Source: Nostoc carneum NIES-2107 (GTDB lineage: Bacteria; Cyanobacteriota; Cyanobacteriia; Cyanobacteriales; Nostocaceae). From it: a stretch of 64,000 bases of DNA. The translations under genes were made by a program, and so were the position numbers. Shown piece by piece: positions 1 through 9,027 of this stretch; position 1 is the stretch's first letter; every line of letters begins with the position of its first letter. The notes under the pieces are model-generated. The model saw nothing but the letters and a program-made list of their open reading frames with translations, was not told where the DNA came from and made no database searches. The DNA lies in the NCBI GenBank assembly GCA_002368155.1, contig AP018180.1, positions 930,001 to 994,000 of the forward strand. The letters are read 5' to 3'.

Positions 1-1986
1 GCAGTATTAGCAGGACTTTCGGCAATTCAAGTTTTGGATGTAATCTGGTACAATTCTCAGATTCGTTTTGATGTACCTCGGTTACCGGAAATTACAGCAA
101 TTCCAGAAATTATCCAATATCTATGCGCTATCATCTTGAGTCTTCCTATTATTATCAAAGCAATTCAGCTTTCTAAAAAAGAAATAGAAACAGGAAAGGA
201 AAGCCAGCAAGGTTGGAGACTTATATTCGACCAAGGGTGGGAAGGTTGGGGAATTATATTTGGCATAGTTTTAGGGATTTTGGTGATAGTCACAGACTAC
301 TTTGCCAAGATTTTCTTTAAATATAATCAATTTTTAAAGCAGTTACTATTGGCATTAATTGATTTTTTACCGGAAAGGATACAAAAAGGTTATATAGATG
401 AACCTGGGGTTTTATCTTATGGCATTGCAGAAATGGTAGGATTTTCCTTTCTGATACTAATGATTTATGGCTTTGGTTATATTCTCTTTAAACCTCGTCC
501 AGTTCCTAACAGATTAGAAATCCCTGCGCTTTTTTATATCACTTTGATTTTGTCGTTGATGGTCGTATGGCTAGGAGGAATTTCTTTCTTTAATGATGTG
601 TCTCGCATTCCCACATTCTTATTATTCTGTGTTATCTCATCTGCATCTTATAAAATTTTTCAAGTAGATCATTTTTACAAAATATACCAATTAAATAATA
701 AATGGCCAAAACCGACAGATGAAAAATGGATTAATGCTATCGAAAAACGACTGGAAAATCAACAAAGTAATGAAAAAACTTTAGTAGTAGTTTGTGCCAG
801 TGGTGGTGGTATTCAAGCATCTGGATGGACAACTCAAGTTTTAATAGGTTTACAAGAAGAAATTGGAACTAAATTTACCAAAGCAATTGGTTGGATCAGT
901 GCAGTTTCTGGTGGTTCTGTGGGCACAATGTTTTATTTGGATAAATTTGGAGCGCAAGGTTATCCAAAGATATGTAAATTAGAAGAAATTTTTAAAAGCG
1001 CTACAGAAGATAGTTTGGATGCTACAGGATGGGGGTTAGCTTATCCCGATTTACTTCGTTTTATTGGGTTACCTTTTGTTGTGCCAAAAGAAAAGGATAA
1101 GAATGATCATGCCGAAACTGAGCAAGACCGCGGTACAGCTATCGAAATAGACTGGAAAGGAGAAATGGACAATCCAGATGAAAGTTTAGGTAGCTGGAGA
1201 AAGAAAATTGACGAAGGAATCATTCCTATTCCTATTTTTAATGCAACTTTAGTTGAAGATGGACGGCGTTTTTTAGTGAGTCCCATGAGTTTGAGTAAGG
1301 AAAGTCAGAAAGGAAATCGCACTTCTATAGACTTTAACAAGCTCTACCCAGACTATGACATTGATGTGACTACAGCTGCTCGATTATCCGCTACTTTTCC
1401 TTATATTTCTCCTGTGTGCTGTCCAAGTCAAGAAACTGATTGGAATTATCATGTAGCTGATGGTGGCTACTTCGACAATTTTGGTGTAGTTACTAGTATC
1501 GAATTACTGGATCAACTTTTAGAATCATCATCAAATACAAGAATCAAAAAAGTTATTTTATTACAAATAAATGCGTTTCCTGACGGTGATTTACCAAAAC
1601 AAGAAGAAGGCGCTCCTGGATGGCAGATGGAAGTTATTGGTTCATTACTCGCTTTATTAAACGTGCGTAGTTCTACACAAAATGGCAGTAATTCATTAAA
1701 TATCAAACTTTTAAAAGACAAATATGAATGTGGTTACAATCATGCTGATACCGAGAGCAAGCTGCAATTTTTGAAGGATAAATCTTGTAAAAAAGGGATA
1801 GAAATCGAACATTATACCATTGCATTTCCCCCGGGTAAAACCAGTCCCCCACTTTCTTGGCAGCTAACTCAAGAACAAAAAGAAGCTATTCAAAAGTCAT
1901 GGGATGATTGGACGAAAGATGAAAAGAACTGTGATGTAATTAGAAAAATACATGAAGCTATCCCATCAGTAAAGGGTATTGATTGA
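1..1986 (+). CDS. Patatin-like phospholipase with N-terminal membrane segments, 5'-partial
   Basis: The reading frame is open to the first base of the window, so the true start lies upstream and at least 661 residues are visible. The first 220 or so residues hold several hydrophobic stretches consistent with membrane segments. A soluble patatin-like domain follows. It has a glycine-rich oxyanion stretch (SGGGIQASG, about residue 260), a G-x-S-x-G nucleophile elbow (SGGSVG, about residue 300) and a DGG motif near the end (ADGGYFDNFG) that supplies the catalytic aspartate of the Ser-Asp dyad. Patatin-family proteins hydrolyse acyl ester bonds of membrane lipids; the substrate here is unknown. 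It is transcribed away from the phycoerythrin operon and shows no functional link to it. The family call is firm; the physiological role is not. Confidence 0.85.
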   Translation, partial: AVLAGLSAIQVLDVIWYNSQIRFDVPRLPEITAIPEIIQYLCAIILSLPIIIKAIQLSKKEIETGKESQQGWRLIFDQGWEGWGIIFGIVLGILVIVTDYFAKIFFKYNQFLKQLLLALIDFLPERIQKGYIDEPGVLSYGIAEMVGFSFLILMIYGFGYILFKPRPVPNRLEIPALFYITLILSLMVVWLGGISFFNDVSRIPTFLLFCVISSASYKIFQVDHFYKIYQLNNKWPKPTDEKWINAIEKRLENQQSNEKTLVVVCASGGGIQASGWTTQVLIGLQEEIGTKFTKAIGWISAVSGGSVGTMFYLDKFGAQGYPKICKLEEIFKSATEDSLDATGWGLAYPDLLRFIGLPFVVPKEKDKNDHAETEQDRGTAIEIDWKGEMDNPDESLGSWRKKIDEGIIPIPIFNATLVEDGRRFLVSPMSLSKESQKGNRTSIDFNKLYPDYDIDVTTAARLSATFPYISPVCCPSQETDWNYHVADGGYFDNFGVVTSIELLDQLLESSSNTRIKKVILLQINAFPDGDLPKQEEGAPGWQMEVIGSLLALLNVRSSTQNGSNSLNIKLLKDKYECGYNHADTESKLQFLKDKSCKKGIEIEHYTIAFPPGKTSPPLSWQLTQEQKEAIQKSWDDWTKDEKNCDVIRKIHEAIPSVKGID

Positions 1987-2350
1987 GAACATGATTTAGA
2001 GTCGTCCAAAAAAGGATTGTGGTAATACCAAATCAAATCATCTTTGCGACACATCAATATATTCTAGAGGGCAGGGCATTGCCCGTGCCCCTACAATCTC
2101 TCACATTCTTTTTTTAAATTGGTATAAGCTGTTAACGAAAAAAGACAGAGGACAAGAGGAAGAAAATACATTTTTGCCCTCCGCCATCGAGTTTAAAACC
2201 CACGGCAGTTGACGGCAATAGTTGGATTTATTCCAGCGACTTACTTAGCTTTCAAGATAGATGTTGGGTTGCGCTTTGCTTAACCCAACCTACATCTGCT
2301 ATGTGTGCTGCTTGTGAGAAATACAGGTTATAAATTCGCGATGGAAAAGG
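1987..2350. other. Gene-free stretch with an inverted-repeat element
   Basis: This lies between the convergent lipase gene and cpeR. Positions 2025-2125 are bounded by ATACCAAAT and AATTGGTAT, the ends of a small palindromic element seen again at 3421-3502 and 20404-20545. Around 2262-2292 there is a GTTGGGTT...AACCCAAC hairpin of a kind dispersed in Nostoc genomes, with a related copy near 22225-22255. No coding potential is apparent. Confidence 0.6.
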
Positions 2351-2713
2351 TCAAATTTGCTCATCGAATCGGCTGCGAAAGCCTCCGTATTTTATCCAAT
2401 ATTGTTTTAAATTGTGGCAGGGTGTATGTAAACTTGCTCTTGCCTGATAAAGAATAACTTTACGATGAGCGCCCATCCAAATTTTGTCAATTGGCTCAAC
2501 CGAAATCACAGTGCCTCCTAATGCTCCTACACATTGGGAAAAGCGTTCAATAGCACTATAATCTACAGTTTCAAAAACAAAGAAATTACCCGAACAAATT
2601 AAATGCCGACTGCGAATCCAGCACTGCATTTTCTTCTGTGCTTCTGGAGGTAGCATATTTGCTTTTATGGGCAGATTCGGCAGGGAAAGATCATAGGATA
2701 TTTGGGACTTCAT
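2351..2713 (-). CDS. cpeR: CpeR, activator of phycoerythrin genes
   Basis: This 120-residue protein is the last gene of the cpeCDESTR operon. In F. diplosiphon, CpeR is produced in green light and is required for expression of cpeBA and of the lyase genes, so it links this operon to the cpeBA locus about 23 kb away. The core from MLPPEAQKKMQ to WIKYGGFRSRFDEQ is compact, with no recognisable helix-turn-helix. I chose the ATG at 2713, which overlaps the cpeT end by 23 nt and has GGGAG about 10 nt upstream. An inner ATG at 2656 is possible but has no ribosome binding site. Gene order and size support the call. Confidence 0.85.
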   Translation of the reverse strand: MKSQISYDLSLPNLPIKANMLPPEAQKKMQCWIRSRHLICSGNFFVFETVDYSAIERFSQCVGALGGTVISVEPIDKIWMGAHRKVILYQARASLHTPCHNLKQYWIKYGGFRSRFDEQI

Positions 2714-3314
2714 CTGCAAAACTCTCCCGCTTTTCAAACCGTAATGGCCCAAAGGTAGATCCCCAGACTTGTTGATGTGTATTCACATCCATGCCTTTAT
2801 CTAGGCTTACCCAAGTGGTTTCTGTAATTTCAACGTAACTATCTAGATAGGTCTGGCAGCCATTTTTCTCAATTAAACATAGGTTTCCAGGTTCAACACC
2901 GCCGATAAATTTATCTCCCTCGCGTTTAAAAATCATCGAGCAATGATATCGGCGTTCAATACAATTTGGGGTAATAGTTTTGAGAATATTTAAATCTCGC
3001 GCTGCACCTGCGTAATAAAGTGCTTGTTTTAAGCTGTAATTTTCGATATAAATTTCATTGCCCTGATCAATAAGACGATGGACTCCCTGGCGATAAGGTC
3101 GCCACAAATCATAGTCATATACTTGTTCTGAATAAAGCCCAATTCCTGAGAAGAATTCAAACGGTAATGGGCGAAAGAAAACATGAATATGGGCGTAATC
3201 TTTAGAATTTTCAAATGCCTGTTGATAGTTACTGAAATCACCTGCCATCCAACGAGCCAGGGTGATTAAATTAGGCGATACAGTGTCAGAAATTTTTGGT
3301 AATGAAGAGGTCAT
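2691..3314 (-). CDS. cpeT: CpeT, phycoerythrobilin lyase of the CpcT/CpeT family
   Basis: The 207-residue protein belongs to the CpcT/CpeT beta-barrel lyases. Visible hallmarks are LARWMAGDFSNYQQA near the start, then HIHVFFRPLPFEF, the YSEQVYDYDLWRPYRQGVHRL block, and a C-terminal half with C-x3-F-like stretches. In F. diplosiphon CpeT attaches phycoerythrobilin to Cys165 of CpeB, and CpeB here has that cysteine. The frame extends upstream to a TTG at 3407, but the family starts near the ATG at 3314 (MTSSLPKIS), which I use. Neither candidate has a strong ribosome binding site. It lies between cpeS and cpeR, as in other CpeCDESTR operons. Confidence 0.87.
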   Translation of the reverse strand: MTSSLPKISDTVSPNLITLARWMAGDFSNYQQAFENSKDYAHIHVFFRPLPFEFFSGIGLYSEQVYDYDLWRPYRQGVHRLIDQGNEIYIENYSLKQALYYAGAARDLNILKTITPNCIERRYHCSMIFKREGDKFIGGVEPGNLCLIEKNGCQTYLDSYVEITETTWVSLDKGMDVNTHQQVWGSTFGPLRFEKRESFADEVPNIL

Positions 3315-3420
3315 AACTAGATGAGGATAAATAAACAATCCCAAAATCTTCTTGTCAAGTTGCTCCTCTTGGACAAAGTCCAAGAGCATACTTTCGGCAA
3401 AATTCAAAATGATGACCTGA

Positions 3421-3502
3421 ATACCAATTCTCTAAAATTGAACACCAGATCCAAGCTCAGAAATTCTGTTGATATCTGGCTTTCCTAATTTTGAATTGGT
3501 AT
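3421..3502. repeat. Palindromic MITE-like element (ATACCAATTC ends)
   Basis: An 82-bp segment begins ATACCAATTC and ends GAATTGGTAT, exact inverse complements. The arms continue imperfectly inwards. It separates cpeS from cpeT. Elements with the same ends lie at 2025-2125 and 20404-20545, so this is a dispersed small repeat family. Confidence 0.6.
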
Positions 3503-3622
3503 AACCTATGACACCAGTGTCTATGAAAAAATGACATGGCAAAGCTCACGCGATCGCGTTTATATATAGACTGCACGCTCTGAGGTTGTATCTATATGAC
3601 TTGAAATATGGTCAGATATAGT

Positions 3623-4153
3623 TTATTTCTGAATATCCTGGCGGATTTCCGAAGAAAATGAGGCAGTAACAACTCCTGAACCAGCGCTGGTTTTAATTAG
3701 GGAAACGCGACAACGAACATTGGGGTTAACAAACCAGATTTTCTCTTCAGCGGCGGCGCGATCATAAGCGGTGACTAACACAAATGTGCCGTCTTCCGTA
3801 AAGTAATAGTCGCCAGCGGCGGCGATTGTTTCTGCATAGCCTTGATCGCGCAAGAGTTTACCGCGATGGGGATGCTCTGGATCGGGGATGGGAACTAGGA
3901 CACAGGTGCCTTTGATTTCACTATCATCCCAATCTGATTGGCCCTCCCAAGTCATACGAAATGGGGAAACCACAGTTTGAGGATCGATATTATAGCTTTT
4001 ACATAAGTCAATCACTGCTGGATCATCATCTGGAAGAGCAATGATATCTATCTCAGACTGTACAGCTTCAAAGTGACCGAATGCTAAATGATGGGCACTG
4101 CGTTGCGATCGCCAATGCCCTATAGAATTTGCCACAAACTTTGTAATATTCAT
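3623..4153 (-). CDS. cpeS: CpeS, phycoerythrobilin:Cys-82 beta-phycoerythrin lyase
   Basis: The 176-residue protein belongs to the CpcS/CpeS lipocalin-like lyase family. It opens with MNITKFVANSIGHWRSQRS-AHHLAF, the family's usual start with the W-x-S-Q-R motif, and keeps the central MTWEG and LLRDQGYAE segments. CpeS attaches phycoerythrobilin to the conserved central cysteine of CpeB (Cys80 in this sequence, Cys82 in consensus numbering). The frame opens with GTG-TTG six bases upstream, but the ATG at 4153 fits the family. It sits in the usual order between cpeE and cpeT. Confidence 0.9.
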   Translation of the reverse strand: MNITKFVANSIGHWRSQRSAHHLAFGHFEAVQSEIDIIALPDDDPAVIDLCKSYNIDPQTVVSPFRMTWEGQSDWDDSEIKGTCVLVPIPDPEHPHRGKLLRDQGYAETIAAAGDYYFTEDGTFVLVTAYDRAAAEEKIWFVNPNVRCRVSLIKTSAGSGVVTASFSSEIRQDIQK

Positions 4154-4358
4154 CAACACTTTGGTTTCTATTTTTAGCTATTTGCTTTGGAATAGGAGAA
4201 TGTTCCATTTCCCCTATAAATCTATACGGTTCAGTTAAGGACATTTAGTGGGTTAGGCAGGGGATGCAGGGGGAGAAAAAGAGGCTTATCTGAACCCTAT
4301 TGTCATAGCTGGGCTATTGACAAAATTTTAGAGGTTAGGAACTTCTCCATTGGTAGCG

Positions 4359-5117
4359 TTAAGCTATTTCTGCAATACTAATAATCTTGCCTCCTGTTTT
4401 CTGGATACTCTGAATTTTCTGAGCTAGCTGGTTGTATCCCACTTCAAAGGTGGCTACGCTCTTAGTCACCCTGGCACCAAAATTGGCTTTGGATACAGAG
4501 ATCCGAAACCTCTTACCTGTATTGCTAGCAGCACCAGAACCACCAGCGGGGGCAACAATTTTGGTTGCGAGATTAGAGCCAATATCGCTAATCAATTTTG
4601 CCGATTTACCTAGATCGTTGGCAGCAAATCCCCGCATTAACGCGAAGGTACGGTTAAAACCGACATTCTTAATCCCAGCTTGGGTACGATTACCACGGGC
4701 AGAGGGCACAATATGGTCGCCAAAACTCCGGATATATTCATCACTATCAATGTAGGAGTTGATTTCTGCTGTGTAACCTTGTGTGTTGTAAATTTGCACG
4801 TGTTCTGCAATTTCCGCCTGATCTTGGGGGGCGCGACCAAGCAAATGTTTAAAGTTCAATTCGATAAAACGATAGGGAGAAGAAGTTTCAAAAAACAATG
4901 AACGATATAGGTCTGATTGAGCTACAGCTCTGACGAAACCAGAAACCGTGATATGACCGTTCCGCAATTGCGACTCGGCATTGGTCAGCCGTTGATTTTC
5001 AAATATATGAGCATTGCCCAAAACTTGGCGATATACGGCTCTGATCATTGCTTGTAGATCCTCTTCAGTGGCGTTGGGGCGTAATTCAACGGACTCGGTT
5101 TCTATCCAAAGTGCCAT
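4359..5117 (-). CDS. cpeE: CpeE, phycoerythrin-associated rod linker
   Basis: This 252-residue linker has an N-terminal phycobilisome linker domain (RAVYRQVLGNAHIFENQRL, then the FELNFKHLLGRAP-type motif and YIDSDEY) covering about residues 20-170. A C-terminal CpcD-like domain covers about residues 200-252 (FRISVSKANFG...KIISIAEIA). Linkers of this type sit inside stacked phycoerythrin hexamers and position successive discs in the rod. It is third in the minus-strand operon, 284 bp after cpeD; that gap is filled with TAATTCG-type repeats. CpeC, CpeD and CpeE are similar, so D versus E rests on gene order. Confidence 0.88.
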   Translation of the reverse strand: MALWIETESVELRPNATEEDLQAMIRAVYRQVLGNAHIFENQRLTNAESQLRNGHITVSGFVRAVAQSDLYRSLFFETSSPYRFIELNFKHLLGRAPQDQAEIAEHVQIYNTQGYTAEINSYIDSDEYIRSFGDHIVPSARGNRTQAGIKNVGFNRTFALMRGFAANDLGKSAKLISDIGSNLATKIVAPAGGSGAASNTGKRFRISVSKANFGARVTKSVATFEVGYNQLAQKIQSIQKTGGKIISIAEIA

Positions 5118-5401
5118 ATCTATGCCTCCTAAATTTAGGATTTTCGTGGTTTTTTTTGAAAAATTGCAAATTAAAAAAGTTAATCATCATTACTAATTCG
5201 TAATTCGTAATTCGTAATTCATAATTCGTAATTAAACTGAGGGTTCGAGTCCCTGAATTCTATAAATCTTGCTGTTATAGGTGGGATTTAAATTCCCATC
5301 CATAACGTAATTACGAATTAGTAACTACGAATTACGAGTTGTTAATACTAATCGGTTCAACATTTAGAACAGACAAGTATTGCTGCCCACCCTGTTAAAG
5401 G

Positions 5402-6151
5402 TTAAACAATTTCAGTAATGCTGACGATTTTGCCAGAAGTACGATTAATCCGCTGAATTTGTGGAGTCATCTTACTAGCTGGAACAATGTACTCAGTGGT
5501 ACTGATGCGTCGGGGACTGTCGAATTTGGAACCTTGCACCAAGATTTTGAATCGTTTTTCAGTTCCGGAGCCAATGACCGTGGATGAAGAGGCTTTAATC
5601 GCGTTAGCGCTGTTAGTAGCAACAGCATAGACCAATTGAGCAGATTTAACTGCACTATCAATTTGGGCAGGGCCGCGATCGAGGGCAAATATCCGGTTGT
5701 AGCCTACTTGCTTGGAGTTGGCTTCGCTACTTCTACCACGATAGTAAGGCACTACGTTTTCGCCAAAGGCCGCCTCATATTCACTGCTATCGATATAGGA
5801 GTCAATTTCAGCATCGTAGCCTTCAGCTACAGTACGAACGATATGTTCGGAAACTTCTCTTTGATCCTGGGGTGCACGACCTAGCAAATGCAAGAAGTTA
5901 AGTTCTACAAATCGGTAGGGAGCGCAGGATTGGAAGTAGCGGTTGCGATAAAAATCAGACTTGGCAACGCTGCGGACAAATTCCCGCACGGTGATGGAGC
6001 GATCGCATAATTGTGATTCTGCTGTCACCAACCGCTCACTCTCCATAACATGAGGGTTGCCTAAAACTTGTTTGTAAACTGCACGGATAATAGTTTGAAC
6101 TTCCTCTAAGCTACTAGAAGGCCAAAGTTCAAGAATTGTCTGGGATGCCAT
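5402..6151 (-). CDS. cpeD: CpeD, phycoerythrin-associated rod linker
   Basis: The 249-residue paralogue of CpeC and CpeE has the linker domain with RAVYKQVLGNPHVMESERL, FVELNFLHLLGRAPQD and YIDSSEYEAAFGENVVPY, followed by a CpcD-like C-terminal domain (KRFKILVQ...KIVSITEIV). It connects phycoerythrin hexamers in the phycobilisome rod. It starts 40 bp after cpeC ends, consistent with cotranscription. Three consecutive linkers imply rods with up to three phycoerythrin discs, the usual arrangement in strains with this operon. Confidence 0.88.
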   Translation of the reverse strand: MASQTILELWPSSSLEEVQTIIRAVYKQVLGNPHVMESERLVTAESQLCDRSITVREFVRSVAKSDFYRNRYFQSCAPYRFVELNFLHLLGRAPQDQREVSEHIVRTVAEGYDAEIDSYIDSSEYEAAFGENVVPYYRGRSSEANSKQVGYNRIFALDRGPAQIDSAVKSAQLVYAVATNSANAIKASSSTVIGSGTEKRFKILVQGSKFDSPRRISTTEYIVPASKMTPQIQRINRTSGKIVSITEIV

Positions 6152-6191
6152 TAAAATTTCTGCTCCTCAATTTTTTCAGTTTGCACCTAAT

Positions 6192-7052
6192 TTATACAGG
6201 AGTGATACTTGCGATCACGCCGCCTTGCTGGTGAATCCGTTGATACTCTTGAGAGAGCTTTTCGTAGGGTACCAAAAAGACTTGGTTGGAGCGGCGAAAC
6301 TTGGAAATATTATTGAAGGTTTTGGCACGATAACCTGTAACTTCAATGCGGTAAACTTTACCACCAGAACTAGCATCGACTCCAAGACGGGTACGCGCAC
6401 CAGTAGGTGGTGTAGAGAAGGTTGCTCCAGCACTAGCAGGTGAAATTACTGCTGTTGGTGTGCTTTGAATCACTAATGCATTTAGCTTAGGAGCCTTGCC
6501 AGACAAGTCACCCTTCAGGCTGCTGCTAGAAGCACCTCGTACCAGTTGGAAGGTATGAGTAAATTGCACCATGCTCTGAAGCGCTTCGGTTTTATAGCCT
6601 CTGATGTAAGGCACAATGTTCTCGCCAAAAGTAGATTGATACTCATCACTATCGATATAAGAATCAATCTCAGCTTCAAACCCTTGAGTATCAAGGATTG
6701 TGCTGTGGGAGCGCATTTCTTCCAAATCTAGAGGTGGACGACCCAACAGATGGCGGAAGTTGAGTTCAATGGCTCGGTAGCGCGCACAACTGGTGAAAAA
6801 GCGAGAACGATATAGTTCAGATTTAGCTACTGCTCTGACAAACTCGCGGACGCTCAACTCACCCCGCTTAAACTGGGATTCGGGGACAGCAAGCCGCTCA
6901 CTTTCCATCACATAGGCATTGCCTAATACTTGCCGATAGACTGCCCGAATAATTGTTTCTGCTTCTTCTTGTGAGCGACCTGGTACCCACTCAACGGGAG
7001 GAGTTTCATCAAACAGGCTGACTCCCAAGCGTGAAGCTGGTCCAAATGGCAT
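6192..7052 (-). CDS. cpeC: CpeC, phycoerythrin-associated rod linker
   Basis: The 286-residue linker is first in the operon and has the length of CpeC in F. diplosiphon. The linker domain carries RAVYRQVLGNAYVMESERL, AIELNFRHLLGRPPLD and YIDSDEYQSTFGENIVPYIRG. A Ser/Thr/Ala-rich spacer (about residues 180-225) leads to the CpcD-like domain ending QQGGVIASITPV. It probably links the innermost phycoerythrin disc to phycocyanin. The ATG has a purine-rich CAGGAGAAAC sequence just upstream. Its 395-bp upstream region holds an L-box-like site and a long palindrome. Confidence 0.9.
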   Translation of the reverse strand: MPFGPASRLGVSLFDETPPVEWVPGRSQEEAETIIRAVYRQVLGNAYVMESERLAVPESQFKRGELSVREFVRAVAKSELYRSRFFTSCARYRAIELNFRHLLGRPPLDLEEMRSHSTILDTQGFEAEIDSYIDSDEYQSTFGENIVPYIRGYKTEALQSMVQFTHTFQLVRGASSSSLKGDLSGKAPKLNALVIQSTPTAVISPASAGATFSTPPTGARTRLGVDASSGGKVYRIEVTGYRAKTFNNISKFRRSNQVFLVPYEKLSQEYQRIHQQGGVIASITPV

Positions 7053-7272
7053 TAATTGTTTCTCCTGTTAACGAAAGTTAAAGAAATTTGTTTCGATTTG
7101 TAAATAAATTTCAGATTGCTCACCCAGGCTCATCAATTCTCTGGATTGATTTATGACAACCCAAATTACCAGCTTCCATAAGCATGAAAGCTGTGATTTC
7201 CTAGATGCTCAAGGATTTAGGCGTTTTATACGCTTTGTTATGATCATTTTCTTATGAGCGCGGAAAGATGTA

Positions 7273-7296
7273 CATCAAGATTTGTAAATCTTGATG
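7273..7296. promoter_or_regulatory. 24-bp palindrome upstream of cpeC, operator candidate
   Basis: CATCAAGATTT-GT-AAATCTTGATG is a perfect inverted repeat with 11-nt arms around a 2-nt centre, about 220 bp upstream of the cpeC start and 14 bp from the L-box-like site. It has no T tract on either side, so it is more likely a dimer binding site than a terminator. No known factor is assigned from sequence. Confidence 0.55.
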
Positions 7297-7309
7297 AAAT
7301 GAGAGAATT

Positions 7310-7327
7310 TTGCACTCAGTTTGCACA
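7310..7327 (+). promoter_or_regulatory. L-box-like RcaC binding site upstream of cpeC
   Basis: TTGCACT-CAGT-TTGCACA matches the L box (TTGCACA-N4-TTGCACA) with one mismatch in the first half. RcaC of F. diplosiphon binds L boxes at red- and green-regulated phycobilisome promoters during type 3 chromatic acclimation. This copy reads opposite to cpeC, matching the inverse orientation reported for the green-light cpeC promoter. No other two-half L box was noticed in the window. Confidence 0.7.
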
Positions 7328-7336
7328 AACGATTTG

Positions 7337-7378
7337 TATTGGGCATTGGGCATTGGGCATTGGGCATTGGGCATTGGG
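7337..7378. repeat. Tandem heptamer repeat (ATTGGGC)x5
   Basis: Five consecutive ATTGGGC units lie between the cpeC promoter region and the end of the ankyrin gene. Short tandemly repeated repetitive heptamers of this kind are typical of heterocystous cyanobacteria. Between this tract and the ankyrin gene there is more simple sequence of the CCCCAGT type. Confidence 0.85.
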
Positions 7379-7447
7379 AAATTGGTAATTGGTAATGGTT
7401 ATTTCCCCTAATCCCCAGTCCCTAATCCCCAGTCCCCAGTCCCCACT

Positions 7448-8152
7448 TCACTCCGTCGCCCCTGCTTTGATTAATAAATCTACTGCTTGAGCAGATCTAA
7501 ACGAATTACGGGCTTCACTCAATGCTGTCGCACCCCAGCGATTCTTGGGGCGGAAGTCTGCGCCATGTGCTAACAAAATCGTCATAGTTTCTAAATCGCC
7601 TCTGGCTGCTGCCATCATGAGAGGAGTCCAACCACCGATGTTGGCAGTATTGACCTCAGCACCCAGTTCAATCAATGCTTTCACTGTATAGGTATGCCCA
7701 TTGTCGGCTGCTAAGTATAATGCTGTGTCACCGATTTTATTAATGGCATTCACCTCAGCACCCATCTTCACTAGACGTTGCACAATCTCTGTTTGACCAC
7801 GCCGTGCCATTGTCATTAGCACAGTCTCCTCGTAGGAGTTGCGATCGCCTATCTCAGCACCACAATCCAGCAGCAAGGAAACAATTTGCGAGCGATCGCT
7901 TTCTGCAGCGAACATTAAAGCTGTGTAGCCTGCGGGATTTTTCACATTCACATCAGCATTATGAGCCAGCAGTAACTCCACGATATCGAAATAACCCTCT
8001 GTAGCTGCCCACATCAATGCTGTATTACTGGCTCCCAAAGCTGTAACACCCCCGGTAGTATTAGCATCTGCGCCCTGTGCTAGTAAGCTTTTGACAGCAG
8101 CAGTGTCACCTTTAACGATCGCGCGGATCAAATCTTCGTTGAGAGAAGCCAT
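7448..8152 (-). CDS. Ankyrin-repeat protein
   Basis: The 234-residue protein is made almost wholly of about seven ankyrin repeats, each with the G-x-TALM-x-AA-x-x-G and I/V-x-x-LL-x-x-GA/GAD signature, for example TALMWAATEGYFDIVELLL and TPLMMAAARGDLETMTILL. Ankyrin repeats bind proteins; no enzymatic domain, signal peptide or membrane segment is present. The partner is unknown. It lies upstream of and on the same strand as cpeC, but about 400 bp away with the cpe promoter between them, so it is probably a separate unit. Confidence 0.85.
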   Translation of the reverse strand: MASLNEDLIRAIVKGDTAAVKSLLAQGADANTTGGVTALGASNTALMWAATEGYFDIVELLLAHNADVNVKNPAGYTALMFAAESDRSQIVSLLLDCGAEIGDRNSYEETVLMTMARRGQTEIVQRLVKMGAEVNAINKIGDTALYLAADNGHTYTVKALIELGAEVNTANIGGWTPLMMAAARGDLETMTILLAHGADFRPKNRWGATALSEARNSFRSAQAVDLLIKAGATE

Positions 8153-8336
8153 TGTTTAAGTAATTCGTAATTGATAATTCTTAATACCCCGTGGGAAGAC
8201 GCTATGCGTCTACGTAGTTACAACGTTACCTTATTGTGCAGTTCAAGAAGCATCACTCATCTTGGCTCGGTAGGTTGTTTGTACTAATTTTAATTACGAA
8301 TTACGAACTACGAATTACGAACTACAAATTATTTTC

Positions 8337-8813
8337 TCAAGCTGTCTTTATTTCCACTTTGAATACACTGTCTGCTGCTTTCTGAGCAATAGTAGTATCC
8401 CAAGCTATATTCTGCAAAAATGCTTGACCAGAGCGAGTTTCTACCACATCGACACCCCAGTTTCCTGGTTGTAAAGCATCGGGAGAATCGCTAGTGGGAG
8501 GAGTTGTTTTGATACCACCTAAAACCAGAATTTCTGGAATAGTTTCTGCACTTAATTGTTGCGATCGCCGTTTTTTTGCTAGAGCCTTAGCACAGAGTTC
8601 GCCAACTTGCTGCGGCGAAAATTCGTCGGTAGGGAACAAAATTTCTACAGTCCAATGAGGATGATTCACCAACCTGCATTGTAGTTGTTCATAGACACTC
8701 AAGCTCGATTTAAATACTTCAGCAAATTCTTCCCGACTGAGGGCTGGTACTGTGTCAGGACTAACATCAAAGTTATGAGAGAGCAGCATTCGCCCTTGAA
8801 ATTGATTCAACAT
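8337..8813 (-). CDS. Conserved cyanobacterial hypothetical protein
   Basis: I do not recognise a named family in this 158-residue protein. It is soluble, with no signal peptide or membrane segment. It has a middle section predicted as helix-strand (EFAEVFKSSLSVYEQLQCRL, then WTVEILFPTDEF) and an acidic, glycine- and proline-rich C-terminal half ending VFKVEIKTA. Codon use and HIP1 sites match the neighbouring genes. Short TAATTCG-type repeats separate it from the ankyrin gene. It could be an alpha/beta binding domain; no function can be given. Confidence 0.6.
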   Translation of the reverse strand: MLNQFQGRMLLSHNFDVSPDTVPALSREEFAEVFKSSLSVYEQLQCRLVNHPHWTVEILFPTDEFSPQQVGELCAKALAKKRRSQQLSAETIPEILVLGGIKTTPPTSDSPDALQPGNWGVDVVETRSGQAFLQNIAWDTTIAQKAADSVFKVEIKTA

Positions 8814-9027
8814 TTGGGTTCAGCATAATTACAGCTAGGGTTTTAGTGGCTTGAGACTTATCAGCTATTTTTGAGGATTGGTATTACATCTTGCTCTGGG
8901 GAGGTTGGTAGAACACTCAAGCCATTCCTATTTTCTAACCATAGTAGGGTTAATCATCTCAAGAGGATTCGTTAAGTTTAGTAACTTTATAAATCAGCGC
9001 TGAACCCAAAATCTAAAATTTGCACCG

